The notes under the pieces are model-generated. The model was not told where the DNA came from and ran no database searches. It worked only from the letters and a program-made list of their open reading frames with translations. Shown here piece after piece: positions 6,796 to 15,494 of a stretch of 64,000 nt of DNA. A program made the position numbers and the translations under genes. This DNA comes from an uncultured Clostridia bacterium (lineage in GTDB: Bacteria > Bacillota > Clostridia > Christensenellales > Borkfalkiaceae), in assembly GCA_947088135.1 (NCBI GenBank), contig CAMUFJ010000003.1:1-64000 (forward strand). The letters are read 5' to 3'. The stretch's first letter is position 1. Every line of letters starts with the position of its first letter.

Positions 6796-9189
6796 ATGTT
6801 AGTACCTTTGAGTTGGTTGAAAGATTACGTGGATATTTCCGTTTCTGCGGAGGAATTGCAGGAGAAACTCTTTTCCTGCGGGTTCGAGGTGGAGGAACTT
6901 ACGAAGCTCGGAAAAGACGTGACGGGCGTTTATGTGGGAAGAGTTTTGGAAACCGCCAAGCACCCCGACGCGGACAGGCTCACCGTTTGCAAAGTGGATT
7001 GCGGCGTATACGGCGTGAAGCAGATTTGCACCGCCGCCACCAACGTGTTTGCGGGCGCGCTCGTGCCCTGCGCTTTGGACGGGGCGACCGTTCTGCACGA
7101 GGGCGAGATCCAAAAAATAAAGAACGGCAAGCTTCGGGGCGTCGCCTCGGAGGGAATGTTCTGCTCGGGCGAGGAGCTCGGCATCAACGACGATTATTAC
7201 GAGGGAGCGGAATTCAACGGCATTCTCATTTTAAAGGAGGAGGACGCGAAAGCGGGGCAGGATATCCGCGAGGTCGTCGGGCTCGACGATTGGCTGTTCG
7301 ACGTTGCCGTTACCGCTAACCGCCCCGACTGCCAAAGCATTCTGGGCATGGCGCGCGAGGTTTCCGCCATTTTGAAAACGCCTTTAAAAATGCCCGCGCT
7401 CGACTATAAAGCGGTTTCCGCAACCGTGAAAATTCCCGTTACGGTGGAGGAGCCCGCGCTCTGCCCGCGCTATATGGGGCAGTACGTTTCGGGCGTGAAA
7501 ATCGGCAAGTCGCCCCAGTGGCTGCGCCGTCGGCTCGCGCTCTGCGGTCTGCGCTCGGTGTCCGATATTGTGGATATCACCAACTTCGTCTTGCTCGAAA
7601 TGGGGCAGCCCATGCATGCGTTCGATCGGAATTTCCTGCGCGGCGGGAAAATCGTCGTGCGCCGAGCAAGAGCGGGCGAAAAGATCGTCACGCTCGACGA
7701 AAAAGAATTCACGCTCGATCCCGCAAATCTGCTTATCTGCGACGGCGAGCGGGGCGTTGCGCTTGCAGGAATTATGGGCGGGCTCAACAGCGAAATCAAA
7801 CCCGATACCAAAGAAGTGTTCTTCGAGGCGGCGAAGTTCGCGCGCGACAGCGTGAGAAAAACCTCCCGCGCGCTCGGACAGAGGAGCGATTCCTCCGCCC
7901 GCTTCGAAAAAGGGGTGGACGCGTACACGCCCGAGCTCGCCATGAAGCGCGCCATGCACCTCGTTGAGGAGCTCGGTTGCGGACAGCCCACCGATTATCT
8001 GATTGACGTAAACAACGCGGACGTGACGCCTAAAACGATCGATACGACTTATGAAAAGATCAACGCTCTGCTCGGCATCGAGGTGCCGAAAAGCGATACG
8101 GACGCCATTCTCGAACGGCTCGGCTTCGGGGTGAAGAGCAAGGACGGCGCGCTCTCCGTTACCGTTCCTCTTTGGCGGGAGGACGTGGACGGTTATCCCG
8201 ACCTCGCCGAAGAGGTAATCCGTTCCTACGGCTACGGGCATATCACGCCCACCTTCTTGGAGAACGCCACCGTCACGCACGGCGGGCTTAATCTCGCGCA
8301 AAAGCAGGAATTAAAGTTTAAAAATACCTTAAAGGCGGAGGGCTACTACGAGGCTTGCAACTACTCGTTTTCTTCTCCCAAAGATTTCGAGTTGCTGCGT
8401 CTGCCTGCGGATTCTCCTTTGCGCCGTGCCGTAACCGTTAAAAATCCCATCGGCGAGGATTTATCGGTCATGCGCACCACGCTGGTGCCTACCATGCTTC
8501 AAAATATCGTGCGCAACGTACGCCGCGGAAACGAGGCGGGCGGGCTCTTCGAGCTTGCGGGCGTATTCCTCGCAAAGGAGTTGCCTTTAAAAGAGCTTCC
8601 CGAGGAGCGCAAGTCCTGCGTCATCGCGCTTTGGGGTCAGGGCGATTTCTTCGACTTGAAGGGCGCGGTGGAGGCGATCGCACACGCATTCGATTTGCGC
8701 CTTAATTTTGAGCGGGGGGAGCGGAGCTATCTGCACCCCGGCGTATGCGCCGTCGTGAAATCGGGCGAGAAAGAGGTCGGCGTGTTGGGCGAGCTTCACC
8801 CCGCGATCGCCTCGGAGCTTGCGCTCGAAAAGAAGGTGTATTTGTGCGAGCTCGATTACGCCGCGCTTGCCAAGAAATTCGCGCGCGAGATCTCCTATAA
8901 GGGATTGCCCGAATTCCGCGACGTTCAGCGGGATATGGCGTTCGTCGTAGCGGAAGACGTTACTTGTGCGCAGGCGCAGGAGTGCATTCTGCGCGGGTGT
9001 AAGGCGGTAAAGGACGCGGAACTCTTCGACGTGTACCGCGACGCAAGACTGGGCGAAAACAAAAAGAGCATGGCGTTCCGCATCACCTTTACGGCGGAGG
9101 GTAAACCGCTCACGCCCGAGCTGACGGATAAATTCTTCAACAAAATTTTGGAGAATTTGAAGCGTAATCTGGGCGCGGAATTGCGATGA
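6796..9189 (+). CDS. pheT: Phenylalanyl-tRNA synthetase beta subunit
   Basis: A 797-residue partner of PheS. Domains in order are an OB-fold tRNA-binding domain (about residues 40-150, with AKHPDADRLTVCKVD), the B3/B4 editing domain (QPMHAFD near residue 270), B5, a pseudo-catalytic core, and the C-terminal ferredoxin-like anticodon-binding domain (starting near residue 700 at KGLPEFRDVQRDMAFVV). It follows pheS after 10 bases with GAGGAGAG as RBS and ends just before a strong terminator. Nothing unusual is seen. Confidence 0.97.
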   Translation: MLVPLSWLKDYVDISVSAEELQEKLFSCGFEVEELTKLGKDVTGVYVGRVLETAKHPDADRLTVCKVDCGVYGVKQICTAATNVFAGALVPCALDGATVLHEGEIQKIKNGKLRGVASEGMFCSGEELGINDDYYEGAEFNGILILKEEDAKAGQDIREVVGLDDWLFDVAVTANRPDCQSILGMAREVSAILKTPLKMPALDYKAVSATVKIPVTVEEPALCPRYMGQYVSGVKIGKSPQWLRRRLALCGLRSVSDIVDITNFVLLEMGQPMHAFDRNFLRGGKIVVRRARAGEKIVTLDEKEFTLDPANLLICDGERGVALAGIMGGLNSEIKPDTKEVFFEAAKFARDSVRKTSRALGQRSDSSARFEKGVDAYTPELAMKRAMHLVEELGCGQPTDYLIDVNNADVTPKTIDTTYEKINALLGIEVPKSDTDAILERLGFGVKSKDGALSVTVPLWREDVDGYPDLAEEVIRSYGYGHITPTFLENATVTHGGLNLAQKQELKFKNTLKAEGYYEACNYSFSSPKDFELLRLPADSPLRRAVTVKNPIGEDLSVMRTTLVPTMLQNIVRNVRRGNEAGGLFELAGVFLAKELPLKELPEERKSCVIALWGQGDFFDLKGAVEAIAHAFDLRLNFERGERSYLHPGVCAVVKSGEKEVGVLGELHPAIASELALEKKVYLCELDYAALAKKFAREISYKGLPEFRDVQRDMAFVVAEDVTCAQAQECILRGCKAVKDAELFDVYRDARLGENKKSMAFRITFTAEGKPLTPELTDKFFNKILENLKRNLGAELR

Positions 9190-9200
9190 AAAGATTTGTA

Positions 9201-9228
9201 AAAACGGCTTCGGGAAGAAGCCGTTTTT
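9201..9228 (+). terminator. Intrinsic terminator after pheT
   Basis: AACGGCTTC and GAAGCCGTT form a 9-bp stem around GGGAA, with an A run before and a T run after. It ends the transcript that appears to start at 1349 with pepM. The region from 9229 to 9321 has a TAGGAG site before the ATPase start but no promoter I can defend. Confidence 0.9.
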
Positions 9229-9321
9229 AGTTGTGAAATGCGCGGACAATAGTGCCGATAGATGTTTAATCTTTACCGAATAGGGTTATATATTATCGTT
9301 ACTATTTTTTAGGAGTACAAC

Positions 9322-11955
9322 ATGCAAGCGCACAGTGCAGAAAAGGATGAAATTTTAACCGAATTGGAAACAAATTCGGAAACGGGGCTGACCGTCGGAC
9401 AGGTAAACGAGCGGCAGGCGAAATACGGTGAGAACAAACTGCAAGGGAAAAAGAAGAAGTCGTTTGTCCGCAAGTTCTTCGAGCAGTTTAAGGACGTGAT
9501 GATCGTCATTCTCATCGTTGCGGCGCTCGTTTCCTTCGTCATTGCGTGCATCGAGGGCGACCCGAAGGAGTTTTTCGAACCCGCGCTCATTATGCTCATC
9601 GTGATCCTCAACGCCGTGATGGGCGTGGTGCAGGAGAGTAAGGCGGAAAAGGCGCTCGATGCGCTGAAAAACATGTCCGCTCCGCACGCGCGCGTTTTGC
9701 GGGACGGCAAGGAACAAATCGTAACCGCTTCCGAGCTCGTTCCCGGAGATATTATACTATTGGAGGCGGGCGATTTCGTTCCCGCCGACGCAAGGCTTTT
9801 AAAGAGCGTGAGTTTGAAGAGCGAGGAATCGGCTCTCACGGGGGAATCCGTCCCCGCCGAAAAGGATGCCGACGAGGAGATAAAAGAGGGCGCTCCCTTG
9901 GGCGACCGTAAAAACATGGTGTTCTCAGGGTGCAGTATCACTTACGGTACGGCGGTAGCCGTCGTCACCGCAACGGGCATGAACACCGAAATGGGTAAGA
10001 TCGCAAACCTGCTTTCGGGCGAGGGGGACACGCAGACGCCTCTTCAAAAAAAGCTTGCAAAGCTGGGGAAATATCTCGGCTTCATGGCGCTCGGCGCGTG
10101 CGCGATCATCTTCGTCGTGGGGCTTATCGCAAAAATGCCTCCTCTCGAAATTTTCATGACGGCGGTGTCGCTCGCGGTTTCCGCCATTCCCGAGGGTTTG
10201 CCCGCCATCGTCACCATCGTGCTTGCCATCGGCGTACAGCGCATGGTCAAGAAAAACGCCATTATCCGTCGGCTTCCCGCAGTGGAAACGCTCGGAAGCG
10301 CGTCCATTATCTGTTCGGATAAAACGGGTACGCTCACCATGAACCGCATGACGCTCGTAAAGGCGTATACGGACGGCGACGGGGCGATTGAAGAAATCAC
10401 CGAAAATTGCTCGGAAAAGACGAAAAAACTGCTCTCCTACGGCACGCTGTGCTGCGACGGCTTGGTCGTGTTCGAGGACGGAAAGGAAACGCACGTGGGT
10501 GATCCGACCGAAACGGCGATCGTGCTCGCGGCGCACAAAAACGGAATGACCAAAGAGGAGCTGAACAAAAAATTTCCGCGTCTTGCAGAGCTTCCCTTCG
10601 ATTCGGACAGAAAGCTCATGACTACCGTCAACGAGATCGACGGGAAAACGGTAGTCGTCACCAAAGGCGCGTTCGATATGTTGCAGCAGCGTTGCGTGAA
10701 GGGGGATTTCGCGCGTGCGCAGGAAATCAACAATGAGATGAGCGCATCTGCGCTCCGCGTGCTTGCGATCGCCTATAAGGTGATCGACGGGCTTCCCGAG
10801 GAGCTTACCTCGGAAGAGCTTGAAAGCGGGCTTACCTTTTTGGGACTTGTGGGCATGATCGATCCGCCCCGTCCCGAAGCGAAAGAGGCGGTCAAGGTCT
10901 GCCGTGCGGCGGGGATCAAGCCCGTCATGATCACGGGCGATCACGTCGTCACCGCGACCGCCATCGCAAAGGAACTCGGCATTTACCTCGACGGCGATAA
11001 GTCGGTTACGGGGAGCGAGCTCGACGGAATGACGGATGAAGAACTCGACGAAGAGGTAGAGAGCATCTCCGTTTACGCCCGTGTTTCTCCCGAAAATAAA
11101 ATCCGCATCGTAAAGGCGTGGCAGAGAAGGGGGCAGGTCGTTTCCATGACGGGGGACGGCGTGAACGACGCGCCCGCGCTCAAAGCGGCGGATATCGGCT
11201 GCGCGATGGGCATTACGGGTACGGACGTTGCCAAGGGGGCGGCGGACATGACGCTCACCGACGACAATTTCGCCACGATCGTAGATGCGGTAAAAGAGGG
11301 CAGAGGCATTTACGCCAACATCAAGAAGGTTATCGGATTTCTGCTCGGCACGAATATCGGCGAAGTGATCACCGTGTTTTTCGCTATGCTCATCTGGCAG
11401 GTTTCGCCCTTCCTGTCTATGCAGCTTTTGTGGATCAATCTCGTTACCGACAGCTTCCCCGCGATCGCGCTCGGCATGGAACCCGTGGAAAAAGATATCA
11501 TGAGCCAAAAGCCCAAGGGCAAGAACGAAAGCATTTTTGCGCACGGATTCGGCGTGAAGATCGTGTTGCAGGGCGTGATGTTCGGCGTGCTCGCCCTTGT
11601 CGGGTTCAAGGTCGGCGAATTTTTTACGGGCACGCTCGCGGGCGGACAGACGACCGCCTTCACTACGCTCGTGCTCTCGCAAATCGTTCAGGCTTATAAT
11701 ATGCGTTCGGAAAAATCGCTGTTTTCAAGCAATCCGTTCGGCAATAAAAAGCTCAATTTGGCGGTGCTTTGTTCGCTTGCGCTCACCGCGCTCGTGTTGT
11801 TTACCCCCGGCGTAATGACGGCGTTCCAATTCGTATATCTGCCTTGGGAAATGTACGTGCTCGGCGTCGGGCTTGCCCTTGTTCCGATCGTCGTTATGGA
11901 AATCGCTAAGCTGACGGAACGTCTTATCCGTCGCCGCAAAGGGAAGAATTCGTAA
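9322..11955 (+). CDS. Calcium-type P-type ATPase (P2A, PacL/SERCA-like)
   Basis: An 877-residue membrane ATPase likely to export Ca2+. It has the cation-ATPase N-terminal domain, the actuator TGES in ALTGESVPAE, the phosphorylated aspartate D333 in SDKTGTLTMNRM, and TGDGVNDAPALK. The M4 sequence AIPEGLPAIVTIVLA carries the Ca2+-binding glutamate of P2A pumps, and M6 shows WINLVTDSFPA with the ligand Asn and Asp. About ten membrane segments are expected. RBS TAGGAG precedes the ATG. It stands alone between two terminators. Mn2+ or other divalent ions cannot be excluded as substrates. Confidence 0.92.
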   Translation: MQAHSAEKDEILTELETNSETGLTVGQVNERQAKYGENKLQGKKKKSFVRKFFEQFKDVMIVILIVAALVSFVIACIEGDPKEFFEPALIMLIVILNAVMGVVQESKAEKALDALKNMSAPHARVLRDGKEQIVTASELVPGDIILLEAGDFVPADARLLKSVSLKSEESALTGESVPAEKDADEEIKEGAPLGDRKNMVFSGCSITYGTAVAVVTATGMNTEMGKIANLLSGEGDTQTPLQKKLAKLGKYLGFMALGACAIIFVVGLIAKMPPLEIFMTAVSLAVSAIPEGLPAIVTIVLAIGVQRMVKKNAIIRRLPAVETLGSASIICSDKTGTLTMNRMTLVKAYTDGDGAIEEITENCSEKTKKLLSYGTLCCDGLVVFEDGKETHVGDPTETAIVLAAHKNGMTKEELNKKFPRLAELPFDSDRKLMTTVNEIDGKTVVVTKGAFDMLQQRCVKGDFARAQEINNEMSASALRVLAIAYKVIDGLPEELTSEELESGLTFLGLVGMIDPPRPEAKEAVKVCRAAGIKPVMITGDHVVTATAIAKELGIYLDGDKSVTGSELDGMTDEELDEEVESISVYARVSPENKIRIVKAWQRRGQVVSMTGDGVNDAPALKAADIGCAMGITGTDVAKGAADMTLTDDNFATIVDAVKEGRGIYANIKKVIGFLLGTNIGEVITVFFAMLIWQVSPFLSMQLLWINLVTDSFPAIALGMEPVEKDIMSQKPKGKNESIFAHGFGVKIVLQGVMFGVLALVGFKVGEFFTGTLAGGQTTAFTTLVLSQIVQAYNMRSEKSLFSSNPFGNKKLNLAVLCSLALTALVLFTPGVMTAFQFVYLPWEMYVLGVGLALVPIVVMEIAKLTERLIRRRKGKNS

Positions 11956-12021
11956 GCTTTCATAGGATCGGTTAAACTTTGCATTTCTTGCGCGCTGTCC
12001 CTGCTCGTCGGCACACTCTGC

Positions 12022-12052
12022 AAAAAAACGGCTTCGTTCGAAGCCGTTTTTT
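12022..12052. terminator. Bidirectional terminator between ATPase and upp
   Basis: ACGGCTTC, GTTC, GAAGCCGT forms a stem flanked by an A run on the left and a T run on the right, so it can end transcription of both converging genes. The stem ACGGCTTC/GAAGCCGT is the same as in the terminator after pheT. Confidence 0.88.
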
Positions 12053-12063
12053 ATCTCCAAATT

Positions 12064-12702
12064 TTATTTTGTACCGAAGAGCCTGTCGCCCGCGTCGCCG
12101 AGCCCCGGCAGGATATAACCGTTTTCGTTGAGCTGTCTGTCGAGCGTGGATACGTAGATTTGTACGTCGGGGTGCGCTTTTGCGATTTTCTCCACGCCCT
12201 CGGGCGCGCCGATGATCGCCATAAACTTAATTTTTTTGCACCCGCGTCTTTTGAGCGCGTCCAAGGCGTCGCAAGCCGAACCGCCCGTCGCAAGCATGGG
12301 ATCAATTAAAAGCACCGTCTTGTCCTCGATGCCGTCGGGGAGCTTGCAGTAATACTCCTGCGGTTCCAACGTTTCTTCGTCGCGGTACATACCGATGTGC
12401 CCGACGCGCGCGGTGGGGAATACTTTATGTACGCCGTTCACCATGCCTAAGCCCGCTCGGAGAATGGGCACGATCGCGATGCTTTCTTCCGCGACCTTGT
12501 ACTGCACGGTAACTTCGAGAGGGGTTTTCACCTCTACTGGTTTCAGCTCCACGTCGCGCATGCTCTCATAGGTCATAATGGTGGTGATCTCTTCCACCAA
12601 TTCGCGGAATTCCTTCGTGCTCGTCTTTTCGTCGCGCAGGATAGCGATTTTATGTTTGATGAGCGGATGGTCGAATACAAATACGTTTTCAAAGCTTTTC
12701 AT
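12064..12702 (-). CDS. upp: Uracil phosphoribosyltransferase
   Basis: This enzyme salvages uracil with PRPP to UMP in the cytosol. It has 212 residues, close to the family's ~209. The PRPP loop is LLIDPMLATGGSA, with VPILRAGLGMV upstream and the uracil-binding C-terminal region GYILPGLGDAGDRLFGTK. A TTG three bases upstream is in frame, but the ATG at 12700-12702 sits at proper distance from GGAGGAGG and is preferred. It is transcribed towards the ATPase and divergently from spoVAC. Confidence 0.97.
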   Translation of the reverse strand: MKSFENVFVFDHPLIKHKIAILRDEKTSTKEFRELVEEITTIMTYESMRDVELKPVEVKTPLEVTVQYKVAEESIAIVPILRAGLGMVNGVHKVFPTARVGHIGMYRDEETLEPQEYYCKLPDGIEDKTVLLIDPMLATGGSACDALDALKRRGCKKIKFMAIIGAPEGVEKIAKAHPDVQIYVSTLDRQLNENGYILPGLGDAGDRLFGTK

Positions 12703-12798
12703 CAAGATCCTCCTCCGAATACTTTACCACACTCCGGCATAAATTGCAAGGCAATCCGACAAATTTTTCCTTAAAAGTCGCCGCGCCCGCGCAAACGC

Positions 12799-12828
12799 GA
12801 ATAATCTTTTCCCAACAGTTCCATATTA
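12799..12828 (+). promoter_or_regulatory. Sigma-G/sigma-F-like forespore promoter for spoVAC
   Basis: GAATA (12799-12803), an 18-base spacer and CATATTA (12822-12828) match the sigma-G consensus gHATr-N17/18-CATWHTA at every defined position. Transcription would start near 12835, leaving about 100 bases before the spoVAC start. It fits the known forespore expression of spoVA genes. Confidence 0.72.
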
Positions 12829-12937
12829 TAGGTATGAAAAAGATCAAAGCCAATCCGCTTAACAAAACGCGGGAGGAGCGGGAAAGCTGTTTCCCCGAAT
12901 GCGGGCGGGAAGAGTTCCGCCAAAGGGAGGGACGCGC

Positions 12938-13393
12938 ATGACGGGACGTTCGCAGGAAAACTACAACCGTAATTATCTCAATTACGTCAATAGCTTAGAT
13001 CCGCCCACCCAACACTTTAAAACGTGCGGGCGCGCCTTTCTCGTAGGCGGGTTCATCTGCTGTATCGGGCAATTCTTTCGCTATATGCTGGAATTCGCGG
13101 GGCTCAGCGGCGACGTGCTTGCGGGCACGGTTTCCGTCATTCTCATTTTCTTGGGCACGTTTCTTACGGGGCTCGGCGTTTACGACCGTATCGGCAAGAA
13201 TGCGGGCGCGGGAAGCATCGTCCCCATTACGGGCTTTGCGAACTCCGTGGCTTCTCCCGCGATCGAGTTTAAAACGGAGGGATTCGTATACGGCATGGCG
13301 GCGAAAATGTTCGTCGTAGCCGGACCCATTATCGTGTTCGGCGTAAGCGCGGGCGCGGCGGTCGGGCTCGTCTATTGGTTGCTTTTACTCTGA
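12938..13393 (+). CDS. spoVAC: Stage V sporulation protein AC
   Basis: SpoVAC is part of the inner-membrane channel that moves dipicolinic acid into the forespore and releases it at germination. The 151-residue length is typical, and the family core is clear: FLVGGFICCIGQ, FLGTFLTGLGVYD, and GAGSIVPITGFANSV followed by PAIEFKTEG. Several hydrophobic segments span the membrane. ATG 12938 is chosen over an upstream in-frame start because of AGGGAGG seven bases before it. Unusually, spoVAD and spoVAE do not follow; the next gene is unrelated. It shows that the organism forms, or descends from, endospore formers. Confidence 0.95.
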   Translation: MTGRSQENYNRNYLNYVNSLDPPTQHFKTCGRAFLVGGFICCIGQFFRYMLEFAGLSGDVLAGTVSVILIFLGTFLTGLGVYDRIGKNAGAGSIVPITGFANSVASPAIEFKTEGFVYGMAAKMFVVAGPIIVFGVSAGAAVGLVYWLLLL

Positions 13394-13412
13394 ATCTTTT
13401 TTTGCAAAAACG

Positions 13413-13441
13413 TTGTAATCGACAGAAAAGTGTGGTATAAT
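13413..13441 (+). promoter_or_regulatory. Sigma-A promoter for the DUF1858 gene
   Basis: TTGTAA (13413-13418), a 17-base spacer and TATAAT (13436-13441). The start codon at 13471 follows GAGGTG at 13461-13466. Confidence 0.8.
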
Positions 13442-13470
13442 AAAAGAAAAAGAATACGACGAGGTGAAGT

Positions 13471-13668
13471 ATGGCGAAAATTACGGCAGATACGTTGATA
13501 GCGGATTGCCTGCAAATCAATCCCAATTCGGCGGAAATTTTGCTCCAAGCGGGAATGCACTGCTTCGGCTGCGCGCTTGCGCACGGCGAAACGGTTGCGC
13601 AGGCGGTTGCCGTTCACGGCGAGGACTTGGAGTCCTTGCTTGCGAAGCTCAACGAAGGGCTCGAATAA
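13471..13668 (+). CDS. DUF1858 domain protein (prismane-associated redox disulfide type)
   Basis: A 65-residue protein that is almost entirely one DUF1858 domain. The hallmark is GMHCFGCALAHGET, a CxxC pair in the consensus GMxCxxC followed by a conserved acidic residue and T. Such domains occur alone or beside the hybrid cluster (prismane) protein and are thought to be redox-active or cluster-associated, but no function is established. It has its own promoter and terminator, so it is a single-gene unit. No hybrid cluster protein is nearby. Confidence 0.88.
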   Translation: MAKITADTLIADCLQINPNSAEILLQAGMHCFGCALAHGETVAQAVAVHGEDLESLLAKLNEGLE

Positions 13669-13680
13669 GCAAAACGTTTC

Positions 13681-13713
13681 AAAAGACTTGCGGGAAAAAT
13701 CCGCAAGTCTTTT
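13681..13713 (+). terminator. Terminator after the DUF1858 gene
   Basis: AAAAGACTTGCGG and CCGCAAGTCTTTT are perfect 13-base arms around GAAAAAT. The T tract is part of the right arm. Confidence 0.8.
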
Positions 13714-13746
13714 GCGCTTTGAAAGAGAAGTTTTACGGGAGAAGTT

Positions 13747-14889
13747 ATGGTTTATAAAAAATTTCAAGATAAAATGCTTTCCGCGCTCGGCTTCGGCACG
13801 ATGCGTCTGCCCCTATTGGACGGGGATCCAAGGCATATCGACGAGAAAGCGACTGCGGAAATGATCGACTATGCAATCAAAAACGGGGTGAACTATTTCG
13901 ATACGGCATGGGGCTACCATAACGGGGAATCGGAGAAGACGATCGGGAAGCTGTTACATAATTATCCGCGCGAGAGCTTTTATCTCGCGACCAAATTTCC
14001 GGGGTACGATCTTTCCAACATGGGAAAAGCGGAGGAAATTTTCGAGAAACAGCTCCAAAAATGCCAAGTGGAATATTTCGATTTCTACCTCATTCACAAC
14101 GTTTGCGAAATGAATATCGACGCCTATCTCGACGGGAAATACGGCACTTTCGACTATTTGATCGAGCAAAAACGGAACGGTCGGATCCGACATCTCGGCT
14201 TTTCCGCGCACGGCGATATGAACGTTTTGAAACGCTTTCTCGCAAAGTACGGGGAGCACATGGAATTCGGGCAGTTGCAGGTAAATTATCTCGATTGGGA
14301 ATTCCAGAACGCGCGGGAAAAGGTGGAGCTTTTTAAAAGCTTCAATATTCCCGTTTGGGTCATGGAGCCGCTCAGGGGCGGAAAGCTTGCAAAGCTTGCA
14401 GAAGAGGACGAGGCAAAGCTTAAAGCCCTGCGCCCCGACGAGGGGATCCCCGCTTGGGCGTTCCGCTTCTTGCAGAGCATTCCCTCCGTAACGGTTACGC
14501 TTTCGGGGATGTCGGATTTCGAACAGGTCAAGGACAATATTAAAACGTTTTCGGCGGAAAAACCTCTAACCGAAAAAGAAATGCTTTCGCTTTTGGCGAT
14601 CGCGGACGGTATGACGGGAAAGACCAAACTTCCCTGCACGGCTTGCCGTTACTGCACGGAATATTGCCCGCGGGGGCTGGATATTCCCGAGCTTGTGCGC
14701 CTTTACAACGAGCACCGTTTTTCGGGCGGCGGGTTTATCGCGCCCATGGTGGTTGGGACGCTTGCCGACGACAAAAAACCGTCGGCGTGCATCGGGTGTA
14801 AATCATGCGAAAAGGTTTGTCCGCAGGGAATTAAAATTTCCCGAATGATGAGCGATTTTTCGTTCAGGCTGAAAAAGAAAGAGGATTAA
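13747..14889 (+). CDS. Aldo/keto reductase with C-terminal 4Fe-4S domain
   Basis: A 380-residue protein with an aldo/keto reductase barrel (about residues 10-280) followed by a ferredoxin-like tail. GFGTMRLP, the catalytic tyrosine region NYFDTAWGYHNGESE and the YLIHNV strand fit the AKR fold. The tail has a CxxCxxC-x3-CP cluster in TACRYCTEYCPRG and a second in CIGCKSCEKVCPQG, the type that binds two 4Fe-4S clusters. Members of this subfamily are common in anaerobes and of unknown substrate. RBS GGGAG precedes the ATG. Its stop is directly followed by a truncated acetyltransferase reading frame. Confidence 0.9.
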   Translation: MVYKKFQDKMLSALGFGTMRLPLLDGDPRHIDEKATAEMIDYAIKNGVNYFDTAWGYHNGESEKTIGKLLHNYPRESFYLATKFPGYDLSNMGKAEEIFEKQLQKCQVEYFDFYLIHNVCEMNIDAYLDGKYGTFDYLIEQKRNGRIRHLGFSAHGDMNVLKRFLAKYGEHMEFGQLQVNYLDWEFQNAREKVELFKSFNIPVWVMEPLRGGKLAKLAEEDEAKLKALRPDEGIPAWAFRFLQSIPSVTVTLSGMSDFEQVKDNIKTFSAEKPLTEKEMLSLLAIADGMTGKTKLPCTACRYCTEYCPRGLDIPELVRLYNEHRFSGGGFIAPMVVGTLADDKKPSACIGCKSCEKVCPQGIKISRMMSDFSFRLKKKED

Positions 14890-14891
14890 AA

Positions 14892-15116
14892 GATAGGTAT
14901 ATCGGGAAAAATTGCTGGCTCGGCGCGGGGGTCGTCGTCCTGCCCGGTATCACTATCGGCGACAACGTGGTAATCGGCGCGGGAAGTATTGTTACCAAAG
15001 ATTTACCCTCTAACGTCGTCGCCGTGGGCAACCCTTGTAAAATTTTGCGCGAAGTGGGTGAAAGGGATAAGGAATATTATTTCAAAGACCGCAAAATCGA
15101 TTACAACGACTTGTAA
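14892..15116 (+). pseudogene. 3' fragment of a sugar O-acetyltransferase (Maa/LacA type)
   Basis: Reading 14892-15116 in one frame gives 74 residues matching the C-terminal end of maltose/galactoside O-acetyltransferases: IGKNCWLGAGVVVLPG, ITIGDNVVIGAGSIVTKDLP and VAVGNPCKILRE are hexapeptide-repeat and end motifs of that family. The first two thirds of the enzyme (normally ~185 residues), with the catalytic His region, are absent, and no start codon with RBS is present. It begins right after the aldo/keto reductase stop, which suggests a deletion joined the two. Confidence 0.88.
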
Positions 15117-15136
15117 TTAGAAATAAAATGATTAGG

Positions 15137-15176
15137 CACAAACTGCGCTTGGTGATAAGACCAAGCGCAGTTTGTG
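15137..15176 (+). terminator. Long hairpin after the acetyltransferase fragment
   Basis: Two perfect 17-base arms (15137-15153 and 15160-15176) flank GATAAG. The following bases TTCAG are poor in T, so termination may be weak. It is probably the original terminator of the truncated acetyltransferase. Confidence 0.6.
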
Positions 15177-15209
15177 TTCAGTCGGTTACTTCGTCGAATA
15201 TTGAATCTT

Positions 15210-15494
15210 ATGAAGTTACTTGAAGCAATCGGAATCAGAATAAAAAAGCTGATTGAGGAAGCCAAATTGACGCAATACGAGTTAGCAAAGCAAGCGGGTA
15301 TTCCGCGCTCGACCGTGTGGAAGATCATCAACCAGGACACCACGAAAGTCAAAACGGTCAAAATCGATACCGTCTATCAGATAACAGCCACTCTCGGCAT
15401 AAGTCTTAAAGATTTTTGCTCCTGCAAGACGCGTATACCTCGGATTGTATGCAAAAACGCAATCGGTACATGGTCGATCATTCCGACTGTGTGA
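15210..15494 (+). CDS. Small XRE-type HTH regulator with an altered C-terminus
   Basis: The first ~68 residues form a Cro/CI helix-turn-helix: LTQYELAKQAGIPRSTVWKI is the HTH, and ITATLGISLKDF is the usual last helix. Normal stand-alone homologues end a few residues later. Here the frame runs on for about 26 residues (CSCKTRIPRIVCKN...) that read as an out-of-frame passage through a SLOG-family gene fragment. The gene is therefore probably 3'-truncated by the same rearrangement that left the fragment. The HTH itself looks intact, so DNA binding may persist. ATG 15210 has no strong SD. Confidence 0.65.
   Translation: MKLLEAIGIRIKKLIEEAKLTQYELAKQAGIPRSTVWKIINQDTTKVKTVKIDTVYQITATLGISLKDFCSCKTRIPRIVCKNAIGTWSIIPTV

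Noticed and set aside
12834..12941. A 35-codon reading frame (MKKIKANPLNK...) overlapping spoVAC by ATGA.
   Set aside because: It would start at the predicted transcription start with no RBS and has no recognisable family. The overlap is suggestive but not enough to call a gene.
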